Origin: Lyophyllum atratum | Lineage: Eukaryota; Basidiomycota; Agaricomycetes; Agaricales; Lyophyllaceae | Assembly (NCBI GenBank): GCA_014905825.1 | Contig: JACGCN010000044.1 | Coordinates: forward strand, 332,189-396,188 | Direction: 5' to 3' | Length of the DNA: 64,000 bases | Part shown: positions 24,607-37,173 of the stretch, piece by piece | Layout of the letters: each line of letters opens with the position of its first letter | How positions within the stretch are numbered: the stretch's first letter is position 1 | Made by a program: the position numbers and the translations under genes | The notes under the pieces: generated by a model | Told to the model about the DNA's origin: nothing | Seen by the model: only the letters and a program-made list of their open reading frames with translations | Database searches by the model: none

Positions 24607-25517
24607 AGTCGGGAAGTCTCCCTCTTTCAAAAAAAAAAACTGTACACCTCCTCTTTCCCCTGATATTTTACTGGACTCATATTCCCGTACTTTCGCGATA
24701 CACCTCGTTTTCGGCAGTCCATCCTTCCTATATTTCTTATCGTTGGGCTCGTTCGCTGTATTCCCAAGCTCGTCTGTTAAACTCATATTCCACTTGCATC
24801 ATATCAGGACCCACATTCATTCAATGAGTCTTCTTTAATGGATCCTTGACTAGTAAGTAGCTGCTGTGTATCCTGACTGACCGACTTATTCCCACCACCG
24901 CAATCCCTGCTCGTTACCGCGAAGCGCGGAGTTGTGGGAACAAATTGAGCTGCTTTTGGCGAGAACTGACGGTCATCAGAGTGGTTACCGAGCCCCAAGC
25001 CCACAAAACAGAAACAAATCTCAAGACAATCCCGTAGTCAGCGGCCTCTGATGTTTTTTGTACTTTCGACAAGTTGATCAGGGTTTGGGCCTGGTGGAAT
25101 GATTTTGGCAGGGCGTGTGGCGCAATGGAGTTGTTGGACCGGAGATGGAGGCTGAGTTGCTGAGTTGGCGGAGTCGAATGAATTGAATTGCCTCGTGGCG
25201 GTTCGCACAGCAGTGTTGTTCCCGATATGGGAAATCCGGTGGAACGTGTTGTCCGATCAGGACCCAGGACACCCAGCTGTCATTTACACCCTTTCGATCA
25301 AATGTATTCTCACTCTGTGCACTTCCTGAAATCTCGTCTGTTCCTTCACCTTGGAATCAGTTCTCTACTTATACCATTTCATGGCTCCTCCTCCCGTCTC
25401 GACCGCCATCTCCCCGCCCTCTTCTATCTAATTCCCGCTGTACTCTTGCTCTCCCGTCAACACGCTATTCCTTGCTGTATCTCTTGCTTTCCAACACTGT
25501 ATTCCATATAATCACCC
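24607..25517. other. Intergenic region upstream of regulator 1
   Basis: The first part is the 3' UTR of the PH gene, including a run of ten A at about 24631. The last about 240 bases (25280-25517) are strongly pyrimidine-rich on the + strand with many CTC/TCTC blocks, as is common just upstream of fungal start codons. No other gene seen. Confidence 0.4.
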
Positions 25518-27660
25518 ATGCCCTCTGTAAAGACCAACTCCCCGGCCAAACGAGGCACCCCGAAGGCGAAGGGGGCTATCCGTGCCAAATCTGGTTGCTA
25601 CACCTGCAGAATCCGTAGAAAGGTCGGCCCGATACAAGTCCCTTTGATAGCTGCACAGCTTCTCACAACCTTGTGTGCCGCTTGACAGAAGTGCGACGAA
25701 CAGCCTGACGGCTCAGGTCGCTGCCTGACCTGCGTTCGCCTAAGACTCGAATGCCTTGGTTTCGGCGCGAAGCGCCCTGAATGGTTGCGGGTGAGTGCCC
25801 AGGCAACAGATATCGTACATTAGTTGACGGCGATGCGCCACGCAAGGAGAGTCGCAATGTTACTGAGCTGCGCGAGAAGATCAAAGTATTTCTCGCCGCC
25901 CAGGGCATGATCAAGGGACATTCTGGGTCAGGCCCGCGCGGCTCTGAGAACGAGCAGCCAACGCTGCGCCTTGCGGAAGATTACAGCGACTCCTCTGCCA
26001 GTCCGCCAACCCCGACCTTGTCTCTTTCTGCTGACCCCATCCGCCATCACCACAACATCTCATCTATCCGTGATGATGCCTCCTGGAATATGGAGTCAGG
26101 ATACGGACAATCAAGTCGGTCGCCCTCGAACTTTTCGAATACTTGTTACTTACCCCTTCTAGGCCTTTTCCCCACCTCTATGCGAGACGATTCACCTTTC
26201 TCTTCCCAAGGATCTCCTCACGACCAGACTTACCAACTATCCCCCCCTGTTGATTCTACTAGCTTATGTAAGACCCTGTATTAAATCATGTAATATATAG
26301 TACTCAACGTATGTTCTTATTCTCAGCGCCTGCGAACTTCAGTTCCTTCGGTCCGCTATACAGCCTCGCATTCACAACTGATGATTATGGGATACTCGAC
26401 AACACCGAGATCATGACTCCGTTCCCTCGAAATCCCTCTCCACATATGATGGAGATTATCGACCAGATGGTACAACATTACAAAAAGAATGTCGTCTCCA
26501 TCCAATATCTCTTTGCGGATGACGCTGTCCGCAGTCTGATCTGTGAGACTGTGTCGTCTCATGGCCGTTCGAGGGAAGCTGCCAGCCTCCTCGCATCCGT
26601 TCACTGGCAACGATTCGTGCGGCCAGATTTAATCGCCTTCCAGTCCGAAGAGACATTACGAAGGTTGAGAGACTTGCGATCCCTCCTTGAATCACAGACC
26701 GTCGGCTCTGGAGATGCGATGGCCGCACTTCACGTTGTATCCTCGTATTTGTTCGACGGCGGCAGTGGATCGTGGGACCAGTGGCTCCATGTCTCCTACC
26801 AATACGTCGACTTTCTCTTCCACAAGTACGGTGGTCCTTCGGAGGCACTCCTGAGGTGCAACGCGAAGGACGCCTTCATCATCAAGACATCAATATGGTT
26901 CGATGTACTGTCATCAGTGACCACCCAAGTACCCCCCCACTTCCTCTACGCTGTCCGGATCATGTTCAATCCCAACCAAGCCCGAATCTGCGAGATTTCT
27001 TCTGAGGATCAGTCCTCAATGATGTCGCCTATGGGTTGTCACAACGCAGTTGTCTGGGCTTTGGCAGAGACATCCGATCTCTCCCACTGGAAGCAGGAGG
27101 AAATAAGAAGGGGTCGCCTCAGTATGCCCGCCCTGGTGAGGCGGGGGATGGTCATTGACGAATTCCTCGCACCGCCTTCCCCAGCAGAAACGTACGCAAC
27201 CGGGGACATCCATGGATGTCGTGTTCTGGCCTCTGAAATATTCCGCTCTTCCGCTCGTCTCTACTTACGAGCAGTGGTGTCGGGGGATCACCCTCATGTC
27301 CCCGAGATCAGAGAAAGCATGCAGGATACGATTGACTGCATGAATCGCCTGAATTTCTCCCCCGCTGAAGTCGTGGTGAATGACCAGAGGATGTCGCGGT
27401 CTGTCGTGCGGAACACCGTTTTTAGTTTCTTCATTTGCGGTGCATTTGCAGAGAAGCCAGAGCATCGGGCCGTCATCAATGGTCTTTTAGATCGGGAGGG
27501 CGACGGAGCGGGGAATTGTGGCTCGATTCACCGCTTGTTGCAGTCCATGTGGGATACGAGGGACCGAACGCGTAGAGCTCACAACACAAAAGCAGCACAG
27601 CTTCCAGATGCTGTGAATTGGCGCTATATTCTATCGGAAGCAAAGATTCTTCTTGTCTGA
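25518..27660 (+). CDS. Zn2Cys6 transcription factor 1 (Fungal_trans_2-like), 653 aa
   Basis: Binuclear zinc-cluster DNA-binding regulator. The six cysteines are spread over two exons: GCYTCRIRRK, intron 25623-25688, then KCDEQPDGSGRCLTCVRLRLECLGFGAKRPEWLR, giving C-x2-C-x6-C-x9-C-x2-C-x6-C. A Ser/Pro-rich region follows. A large C-terminal helical regulatory domain then runs from about residue 230 (PFPRNPSPHMMEIIDQMVQH) to DAVNWRYILSEAKILLV, resembling Fungal_trans_2. The third intron is 25791-25846; its acceptor had to be CGCAAG rather than the nearer TTAG to keep the frame. The fourth is 26268-26326. A second family member follows 976 bases downstream in the same direction. Target genes cannot be inferred. 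Confidence 0.88.
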
Positions 27661-28635
27661 AATTCCCGACAGCTGCCCCGCTTCCGTCATTCGAAATTGG
27701 TCTCGACATCTTCTGACAAGAAGGCTCTGCGAGTCATTTTGACCCTTCATGAACGATACTTGCATAATCTCACATCTCCCTCTGCTCATATATCTCGTTC
27801 TATCATCACATACCTCATATACATGTCTTGCAGTATCACCCGTTGGATTGTAAACTAATGAAAGCCCATCGACGTACGATACATACGTCACCTTTACACC
27901 TGCCAAACAGGTTCCAACCGAATCGGAGGCTTATAAACGGAGACGGCAACGCCACTTGGGCAAGGTCGCAACGCATGTCGTAGCCTGCACCGATTTCTAG
28001 GAATCGAGGCACAAGAAGCGGCTGAGCCATCAGCTAATGATGTAGGGAGGATTCGTTCTAATTGAGATGCGAGCTTCTCGCTGGTTTACATAAGAGATGT
28101 CTGGATTGTCAGGTTTAAGGAAGAATCGGAGGATGAGAGAGGCAAGACGATGGGAGACAAGTCGATTATGCATGTGGGTGATGGGGTTGATGATGGGACG
28201 GAGCCAATGGACGACCGCGTCGCTTGCAACGAGAGTCCGATGAGGAAGGGGTCAGTGAAGCGAACGGGCACTAACTCAGATTTGTGTGCACGATCCTAGG
28301 AATATGCCGATCACCCTGCCGGAGTTAGAAACGACAGGGAACTGACTACCTCCACCGGCTCACAAGAGAATTCATACATAGTCATGTCGTTCTTTCGTTC
28401 TCTCCACGTAGTCCTGTGGCCTCCTTGGTAACACTCCATCACGCTGTCCCATCCTGTGCGTCTACTCGTGTCTTTTTATATCTTTATTTCCCCTTCACAC
28501 ACATCGGTGTCTGAACTCCCGCCTGTCCGACGCACCTTCCTACTTATCATCACGTCCGCCAAATTCTGCCGACCGTTTTCTTAAAAGTTTGCCTCCCGTG
28601 CTTTTGAAACGTCCTGAACGTTCCTTACAGTACCG
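27661..28635. other. Intergenic region between the two zinc-cluster genes
   Basis: About 975 bases with no exon I can support. Short frames on the minus strand (27631-28271) are unlinked and lack domain signatures. It probably holds the promoter and 5' leader of regulator 2; the last 200 bases are pyrimidine-rich. Confidence 0.4.
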
Positions 28636-31146
28636 ATGGCCTACAGAAGCCAGAACGCCTCGCCGAGTGGAAGCCAGTCCCCTTCCGCCACCTCTTCCAA
28701 CGTATCACCCGCCTCCCTGCCTGCATCCTTGGGCCCCATGGTCCCTGTGCCTGATGATATCGACTCCCCGTCTCGGAGTGCCCGCGGGACACCGAGCCGG
28801 CACCCAATTGACTTGCCTCGTATTCCCTCAGCAAGTAAAGGTGGTTGCTGGTCAGTGCTCGCGTCTAATACGCCTCTTATCATTAACACATCATCACAGG
28901 ACGTGTCGGTTGCGCCGAAAAGTATGCTTTTATTTTTTACACATCCAGAAAACGTCTAACAGATCTTCCCTTAGAAATGCGATGAGCAAAGAGAAGGCGA
29001 CTCTTGCAGGACCTGCAGGCGTCTCACTATCAACTGCCTTGGCTGGGGCCCCAAGCGTCCCGAATGGATGCGGGTGAGCGATATAGATTCAACAAAAAAC
29101 AATCGATATTAACCACCATAATAGGACAAACAAGCAGTGGAGGCCTACAAGGCCGACATCAAAGCACAGCTTACACGTGCAGGACTCATTCGCGGACAGC
29201 CACGCGCCTCACTAATCCATCATCATCCAGTGGTGACACAAATCCGCCCGCAAGCGTACCCTCGCGCTTCCGCCCCCGACAGCAGCTCATCATCGCCACT
29301 CCATTTCGATCATCTTGACTACGGATATCGCTATGTGAGTACACCTCAAGAACAACATCACCGTCAAGATCACCACTTGATTCCCGGTATGCCCGGTACG
29401 TCGACCTCTGTCAATGTGCTGTGCAGTATGATTAACTCTGAATCGTACTCCTGAAGGGGCATCTAACTCCAGCTTTCATCCGATAACAGATCCGCTGTAC
29501 ACAGACGCAAGTCTAAATGCACTCGATCTACATACGACGTTCAACTTCCCGTATCCGCAGTCGATGACTCCAATATCGTCATCGTCTTCACTCAGTGCAG
29601 ATGTTGGCCTTGATTTTTCCCAATTGGGGACGTCACAAGCACCGGGTGGTTTCGACTTTGATCTACGGCCACCCTCGCCCCCAGTCCCAGCTCCATCCAT
29701 TGCTGGGCAAAACAATGTTCAAAGCGATCACGTCATCTACTACTTCGACAATGTGCGCAAGATCCAGCTGATGTTTGCTGGGAATACTTTCACCAACGCC
29801 ACATATTCGGTATGTTCATATCCTCGCATCGATTATATCATTGCTCACCCCGATCTTAAAGATCATTGTACAGGAGCCGAGAGGAGCAGTAACAAACGCT
29901 GTGTGTGCATTAGCTAGTCTTCATTTTACACGGATGCGCGTCGCACAGGGTCTGGAAGCACCAGACCCCAATCCAGAGCATTCAAATGCAACATATTTTC
30001 ATGACGAGGCGTACTTTCAGCTGGACACCGCTAAACAACTGCGCGGCACGTTCACCGAGAGCGAGGCAATCGCGGCCTTGCATCTCGTGTGCTACTCCCA
30101 ACTATCTGGCGGGACCACCACCTGGCAGCCAGCCTTCGTTATGATGTGCGAATGGCTGACCCAAACGGGTCTGCTGACGGACGAGAACCCGGCCATCACA
30201 CTGCACGCCATGTCTACAACAGCCCAGCTGCTTGTCAAGGCTACCCTTGTGAGTCTGGCGCCGTGGGTGTTGACTGGGGCAGGACTAACGCAATAGTTCT
30301 ATAGTGGCTCGATACCTTCTCAAGTCTCACTCTTACCAGGCCACCCAAGTATCTCAGGCTCCTCAAACGCTTGCTAGGCGAGCGAGGAGGTTATTGGCCG
30401 GCGGTCGGGGACTCTGACGGCCTCCACTCGCTACGAATGGATCTGTTGACAGGATGCCCTGACGAGGCCATGCTAGCGCTGGCAGAGACTACCCAGCTCG
30501 CTTACTGGAAAGCCACCGAGCAACGAAACGGAACGTTAAGTTTCAGGGAGCTCGTCCGGCGAGGGGATGACATCGAGCACCGGCTTCGACAACACCACTC
30601 TAACGCCGCCGCGAACCTGGGTGACGTGGACCAAGCCCCATTGCATCCGAATCTAGTCCATGCGGCGACCACGGAGCCTAGAATAACACGATTCCCAAGT
30701 GAAGAAGCACGACGCCTCGCTTCAAAAATTTTCTGCGAGGCGGCCGTGCTTTCCCTTCACACTGTGCTTAGTAACGCGAACCCGGGTACGTACCGTAAGG
30801 GTTGCATCATCTCCCCCACAAAGAGCCTAATCTCCTCCATATCACAGGCGTGCACGAGATCGGAGATTCTGTGGAGACAATAATTCATCTTCTTGATAAG
30901 TTGGGGTCCTCCGAGATCGACCGCACACTGGTATTCCCTATATGCCTCGCTGGGAGCATGTCGGATGATTCCAGTCGTCGGGACTTCTGCAAGGGAAGAC
31001 TACAGCACCTCGATGGTAGCATTGGCAATCTAATGCAGACGCGCCTTGTGATGGAAGCAGTCTGGCAAAAACGTGATGTGAGCGGTGCGGCAGTTGATTT
31101 CCGAGAGACGATACGGGAAAGAGGATTGAACTTGCTCTTGATCTGA
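28636..31146 (+). CDS. Zn2Cys6 transcription factor 2 (Fungal_trans_2-like), 704 aa
   Basis: Second zinc-cluster regulator, with the same arrangement as the upstream gene. The cluster is built from three exons: GGCW, then TCRLRRK (22-nt exon, 28900-28921), then KCDEQREGDSCRTCRRLTIN, ending CLGWGPKRPEWMR. A short helix DKQAVEAYKADIKAQLTRAG aligns with VTELREKIKVFLAAQGMIKG in regulator 1. The C-terminal domain contains EPRGAVTNAVCALASLHFTR and ESEAIAALHLVCYSQLSGGT, and ends ERGLNLLLI. Introns are 28851-28899, 28922-28974, 29074-29124, 29396-29456, 29810-29873, 30249-30304 and 30786-30847, and the frame closes. Shared intron positions in the cluster show the pair arose by duplication. Confidence 0.88.
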
Positions 31147-33534
31147 CGAAGGAGGATTGACTGATAGCTTGCTATTGCAAGCTCAGATACCTATAGGCCG
31201 GATGCGTCATTACCATCGTTATACCCCATAAAATATCCGCAGTAATACTCACATAGCATCCCACAAGTCTGTATTTTTTATGCTAGCATCATTCACCTTT
31301 GTATCAGACGATTAATGATTGATCGACTCACCATGGTTGTTGCACACCACTATGTATGTAGAAGGTGTACACATCGCCCATGCACGATGCAGATATCCTG
31401 AACGGTATACTGCAGTCGACAGCGCCAATTCTCGTTGATGCGGTTACCCATTGCTAAAACAGAACGAAATTATGAGGTTAAGTGCGAATGAGACGGCGGG
31501 ATTGCTCACTAGGGCAGTCGTATTGAGCCACGCAACAATGAGAGCATCGCCTACTCCCTGCACAGCGGCGTACTGGTTACAGCTAATGAAACTGCTTTAT
31601 ATCCCGGTAAGACCGGGAAATGGACTCGAGCAGTAATGTCCGAACGATCGGGTGGGTGGCCATTGCTCCATGTTAAACAAAACATAAAGCCGACATGTAG
31701 ATGAAGAGTAAGAACGCAAAGGAAAAGGTCTGGGTGTCATCCGAGGCAGGGCGGAATTCCGTAGGAAGTGGATGGTGGTCAAGTTTATGCCGGCCGTTGC
31801 GGGAAACAGGTTGATGGAATATATCGCGGCGCGTGACTTGGACTTTTGACACAGAGACTCAGAGATGCGGATGGTGGTCTTTCTCCCTAGAAAAAGACGG
31901 GGAAAATGGCGATAAAGATGGTGGTTGTATGGGGAGAAAGGAGGCATGTTAACGACTGCTCCATCATCGTTCTTAAAGCCATAAAACTTCAATGGACGTA
32001 TAGCCAGGAGTTGATCACGGGACCGGCTAAACGACGCGTCGTTTAGCGGTTACCGATACCAACCGGTTACTACTCGGAGCTCTTCAGTGGGCGCTTGTCA
32101 CTTTGTGACGGCTAGCCTCAGGCTATAGCTCATTGCACGGCAACTAGTACTACCAGGCCGGAGCGCATCGCCAGTGGTTCTGGCCTCCCGTTCATTGTCG
32201 TGCCGATGTTTCACCTCTGCCTCGACTACAGGAACTCGTTGTGGCTTTTGTCGGAACTTCAGTCAAGTTGGATTCCAGCATCATGGTCATGATTCCTGGC
32301 AACAGACTTCCGGAATGTTTAATTATCGCCTATCGTTAATTCTTGTACCGCCCACTCCCACTTAATTCAACGACTTGTCTTCTAGGCCGCGGTTTCGAGA
32401 AATCGCGTCTGTTACTCTGTGATTTGTCTTTGATCTCCCCTTTTGGTCCGCCCTTCAACAGTCAATTCAAGACTGGCTGGCGACTCGATAGTCTGAAGGA
32501 GGCGTCCACCTGCTGGCAACGCATCTTGATAAACGGTAGCCTCTCTCACCCTCGAGACATGCTCTGCTCTTACACGGAATTACTTCCCAAATGGTTCCAC
32601 GATAATGATCTGCATGACGGCTACAATGAGTACCGTATTCCTGCTTCTCGTTTGCCATGTCCTGTCACGTTCAGGGGCTTGAGACTCGTTGATCTGAAGA
32701 AATAACACGATCGGGCAAATCTCAACGCGAAAACTCCTCTTTACTTGAGATCCATGACAACAGTGTCAAGTCCGCTCTGAAAACAGTGAGTGTATTCAAT
32801 TGCTATGTTGTACTTATTTGACATTCTTACCATAGACGGACAGATCATGATCAAAATTGGGGGACCTATCTTTATGAAGACGCCCGCCACGACGTCAGAA
32901 CATACAACGCTCAAGCAACACCCGATGGTAACTCAATACTGACAGCGAGGGTGACAGTGCGTGTCCTGTTTCAGTCCGAGTTTCAGGACTATTATCTGCC
33001 TTGGTAAAATGTCTTCTGCATAATTAATCAAGGAGTCAACGTGCAGTATTTCTAGGGAAGTGCGCCCAAGAACCCAAGTTTCGACGGAATGATCTCTACA
33101 TCTCCAGCGCTCATGCTTGATCCTATCAGGGTTGTTCACGAATTTACTCAATTGTACACATAGAAAGCTAGTGAATGATAAGGAAGGGCCCTCGTGGTCC
33201 AACCGCCCAGGATCTAGAGTAGTATGCATGTTTCGCGACACTTGATTCAAGCTAGAATGAAAATAATTCAAGGATTCTCCATCGTGACGTTGGGCGCAGA
33301 GATTAAGTCAATCACGGATTGGTCCTAGCCATATGTTTAGTTTGCTGTCCAGTGGGACCCAGAGAAGTGGCTCAGGACGCACTTTCCAAAAGTAAACGGG
33401 GGGAGAATGCATTTATTATATCATATCAAGAGCAAAGGTAGCTATAGGTGTCCATCGAGTTGATCATGTCTATCCCGTATTATACATCATATAAGTAGGC
33501 TGTGATTGGGACCATAGGAGGTTTCTCCACGCCA
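31147..33534. other. 2.4-kb gene-poor region
   Basis: No gene with a recognisable domain. A 120-codon frame on the + strand (32343-32705) and a 112-codon frame on the minus strand (32933-33271) have no family signature. Just after the first frame, at 32790-32836, a GTGAGT..CCATAG pair resembles an intron, so a small unrecognised or decayed gene cannot be excluded. A cluster of inverted repeats at 32026-32125 is listed separately. Confidence 0.35.
32026..32125. repeat. Cluster of short perfect inverted repeats
   Basis: Within 100 bases there are four or five dyads. The first is a perfect 22-base palindrome with arms GCTAAACGACG and its exact complement (32026-32047). The others are AACCGGTT (32061-32068), GAGCTC (32077-32082), GTCAC-TTT-GTGAC (32097-32109) and TAGCCT-C-AGGCTA (32113-32125). 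Such dyads can be protein-binding sites or remnants of a mobile-element end. No adjacent transposase or target-site duplication was found. Confidence 0.6.
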
Positions 33535-36500
33535 CTACATATCTGCCCACCGAAGTCCAACGTTCGTAGCTAAAGCGGCGAGCAGAACGAAGCATAAGAT
33601 TGTTGGGCCATACTTGTCATAGTATAAGCCTTCTGCATGACGTTCCCGAAGCTTGTGGGAGCGGTAGACAAATATTCCGACAGAATAGGCGATAGCTAGA
33701 AGAGCCGTGAACGTGAAGAACGCAGCGATGATCAAACCCCGAGAATCGTCGGGGGATATGAAGTTCAGCAACGTCGTGGCGATTGTCCCGATAAAGACCG
33801 ACGTATTCATCCATTTCTGTCAACTTATGTCAAACTTCAAAAGATGGATTGATGACGCAGTGACATACCAGGAACGTTCTTTCAGCGGCAAAGTAAACCT
33901 TGGGTTCGATTCGTACAGGTATCGCGATCCTTTTGCCAGCAGGTGCTGACCAGTCTCTGGACAAAATACGGTCGTCCCCAACGGGCAACTCTTCTCCCAG
34001 GCCGGATGGCTCTTCGTCCTCATGCTGCTCATCTTCGTCGCGGGTGTCCGCCAGCTCCCTCTCCCTGATATCGCGTGCTCCGTGCAAACGATTTTCTAAA
34101 GTTTCGTCAAAGGCAGACGACGGGGCTAAAGGATCAATCGACAGCGATCTCCCTTGAGGAATATCAACGCCTTTCTTGGGACGAGGAGAAGAGACAGGGC
34201 TGCGCTCCCCACTACCGCCGGGGCGAGTGTCGTCAGCCTCCAGTTCGCGTCGCTCCTTCAATGCCTTCTCACGGAATGCAATAGCCTCTTTCACCTCCTC
34301 GCTGGTGAGGCCAGTTCGCTTGTCCTCATCCCTTGCAGGTGTCTGCATGATCTCCTCGTCTTCCTCACCCTCCGATACCGGCTCAGCATACGACATCGCC
34401 TCGGGGCTGGATACCGTTCCCGAAGATGGGATTTCTGTGGGACTCTTAGAGGGAGCGGGACGCTCGATAACGTGCAGGTATCCGGTATCCGGTTTGAGGA
34501 TGTCAGTGTCCACTATGTCAACGGTATTGAGAAAGCACTTTGAATACGAGAAGGAATAACGTACTTTGAGGGAGCCAGAACGGCACCAGATCGACACGAT
34601 TAGGTAGTAACGTGGCACATCCGTGGATGAATTTACTAAGAGCGATATGAGGCTCTGCCCGTGTATTTAAACAAGAAGCCTACCTGAACTTAGGCACCGC
34701 CTCGACAAGGTGCGACTGGACAAGGTCCGTCACCCACTTGGGCGGCTCCTGTCCAAACTGCGTTTGGAGCTTCACTTCAAGAACTCCGTATCTGCGTGGC
34801 CTCATTAAGAATAGTTTCTAAAAGAAAAAGGAATATTTACTTGAAAAGCTCCTTATCATCTGGAGGGACCTGCGGGAAAGGATGATCGATCCCAATATCC
34901 GTCCGACGCCAGTTATCGCCCGAGCGGACTTTACCATCCCAGTTGTCCTCACGTATAAGGGCAAGCTCGGTGTCGAGCGAAATTCGCACGCGAGCGTCGC
35001 CCGGTAGCTGGAAGGCGGTGCGGTTATAGAATGACCGTATCACTGGAAGGCGACACGATCTTAGCAATGGCTCTGCTTGCAAGGATAGCCACTGACCAGG
35101 TTGAAGATTCCTTGTGAGGATGGCGTATTGAACTTCATTCGCTAATTGAATCATAGAATCAACCTCTTGTTGACTCTTCTTTCCCTTCTTCACTAGTTGC
35201 TGGAACTCGGCATCGACGGTGTACTCTCCCCGCAGGAAAGCGTTGACCAGATGTTCCTTGATTGGGAAGCGTGCCTTGACTGACTTTTCACCGGTCCAAT
35301 CTTCGCGGTGAGTTTTACGCTCGACAAATATCTAGAATGGTTTGAGTATTGTGCAGAAGGGGAATGAATTGACATGCCGTTTTCTGATCAACATCGCCAT
35401 ACCATCGTAGGCGGATTGCTTCGGCACCTTCCGTTTTCTCGAGACGTCCTAGATATAATTCGAGATCCTCGTTGTCAAAATAAATCGATGTGATTGCTAG
35501 ACAAAGTGTGGTCAGGGTAATATGAACGCGCAGTCGTAATATGACTGACCAGCATCACGAGGGTCGAACTCTTTATCGGCATTAAACACTACATGAAGAG
35601 TAAGTCGTGATAATATCCGGTGGGTCAGAAATGCGATGCAAACCTAGGACTGGAAGGTGCCTCAAGATAGCCAATTTCAGTGGTACCAGATTATCGGGAT
35701 GGACCTATGTGCACGATTAATGAGGTATTGTGAGGAGGTCCGGTGGTATCTTACCCAGTATTTGGTCGTCTGCCTGACGAAGGCACTCTGGGTACCACCC
35801 GCGCTAGCGTCACCCGTTACCGGATTACCTCTTGTTCTGACAAGGTTATAGAGTCTGGAGAGTTTAACAATTAAAGCATCCCAGTTGTACTTGTAGAACG
35901 GCCTCTTCTCAAGGTACTCTTGCACAAATGTCGGTTTGAGTTTTCTACCAGTTTGTTTCTAAATAGATGCGCTGTAAAATCATCGAAGTCAAAACCTGGG
36001 AGTAAGGACTCTTACATCGTGTTTCTGTGGCATGGGATAATGGAAGCGTCGGTCAGCAAACGTAGGTCAACAGTGGACATCCCGAATACCTTGAGGATTT
36101 TCATAAAGCCTGTAATATTTAGCTTAGTATAGAGAGCAAGATCGTGAACGTCTGCGACGAGGTTGGCGACCTCCTCCTCGAGCTCGTGGAAACGGGTTTC
36201 GAGTTCGTCGTAAGTTTCATCTTCGTCGGAGAGGTCATCCTCAGAACCCTCATCTTGGGTATAGACATCTGCCTCTTGATCTTCTGTGTCAGGGGGATTT
36301 TCTGTGTCAGGGGACGGCTCCAGCTGCGGGGATGGCTCTCGGTTCTCCTCATGCTCCTCCTCGACTAAATGCTTGACATCTTTCTCTGCCTCCTTTATTC
36401 GCCGAGAGAGCTCGGAAGTCTGGATTGGGGCGACGTTGGTTAGTGTTCACTGCTCAACATGAATGACAGGATATGTAGGATTTTGAATGGAAGCAGGGTT

Positions 36501-36927
36501 GGACGTGCACGCGACAGTTCTGCGCACAGGGTCACAGTGGCGATACAACTATTCTTGGACAGCTGGTATAGAAGTGCATGTGGGCAAATGTACGTGCCTT
36601 GCTTTTCTGGAAATCGTGGATCTTGTCCAACTCCTTCTCCAACAATTCCATAAACTCTTGTTCATCTTTATCGGTCCAGCCACCTTCGGTAGTACGGTCC
36701 TAAATGAGAGTAACAGCATGTCAGACTCAAAAGGAAGGTGATATCCTTCAAGAACACAGCCTAGAAACTCCGGACTGATGTAAACGCACTTTCAGTATCC
36801 GCTTTAGCTTATTGTAATCCAGATAGTACGGTCGCCATTCATTGTACAGGGAGGTCTGGGAAGAGTGAGGTCCCGGAGCAGATTAACCCGGAGTGGTACA
36901 TACTCTTATCTTCGTTCCAAACTTCAT
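33535..36927 (-). CDS. VTC4: Vacuolar transporter chaperone, polyphosphate polymerase subunit (Vtc4-like)
   Basis: Vacuolar-membrane enzyme that makes inorganic polyphosphate from ATP and moves it into the vacuole. An N-terminal SPX domain ([48 protein letters not shown]) would sense inositol pyrophosphates. The central polymerase tunnel shows [40 protein letters not shown] and [13 protein letters not shown], carrying the basic residues and the metal-binding Glu of the family. A Glu/Asp/Ser-rich linker precedes a three-helix VTC membrane domain ([16 protein letters not shown].., [40 protein letters not shown]). The intact polymerase region favours Vtc4 over the Vtc2/3 accessory type, but that is inference. 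The intron at 36420-36597 is 178 nt and has a GC donor. Only 246 bases separate its start from Gtr2. Confidence 0.88.
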
Positions 36928-37173
36928 GATTTGCAGTCAGTGGAGAGCAGGGGGCCGTCGGGTATGTAGAGTAGGGAGGAAGACGTTAACAGTGGGAAGG
37001 TAGTAGCATGGACTCCTCCTGCGAAGAGAGTTGAACGAACGTGCGTCAATTGCCAGACTTGCACTAAATGGAGTTTCGGTGGTGATACGTCGGGACTCGG
37101 AACGAACATCCAGAACTCGATCACGCGGAGGGCTTCAACAGGCTTCAGCTCCGGAGTCATTCAAGTTGCCATC
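36928..37173. promoter_or_regulatory. Bidirectional promoter of VTC and Gtr2
   Basis: 246 bases lie between the two start codons of divergently transcribed genes, so core promoters of both must be within or overlap it. I see no CACGTG or CACGTT phosphate-response (Pho4-type) site and no clear TATA box. Confidence 0.5.

Noticed and set aside
32343..33271. Protein genes in the gene-poor interval (120 codons on +, 112 codons on -)
   Set aside because: No recognisable domain, no consistent exon chain and no good start context. One intron-like segment nearby is noted but not enough.
36280..36312. Short direct repeat (TTCTGTGTCAGGGG twice)
   Set aside because: It falls in the acidic low-complexity linker of the VTC SPX domain and encodes repeated Pro-Asp-Thr-Glu; a simple in-gene duplication, not a mobile element.
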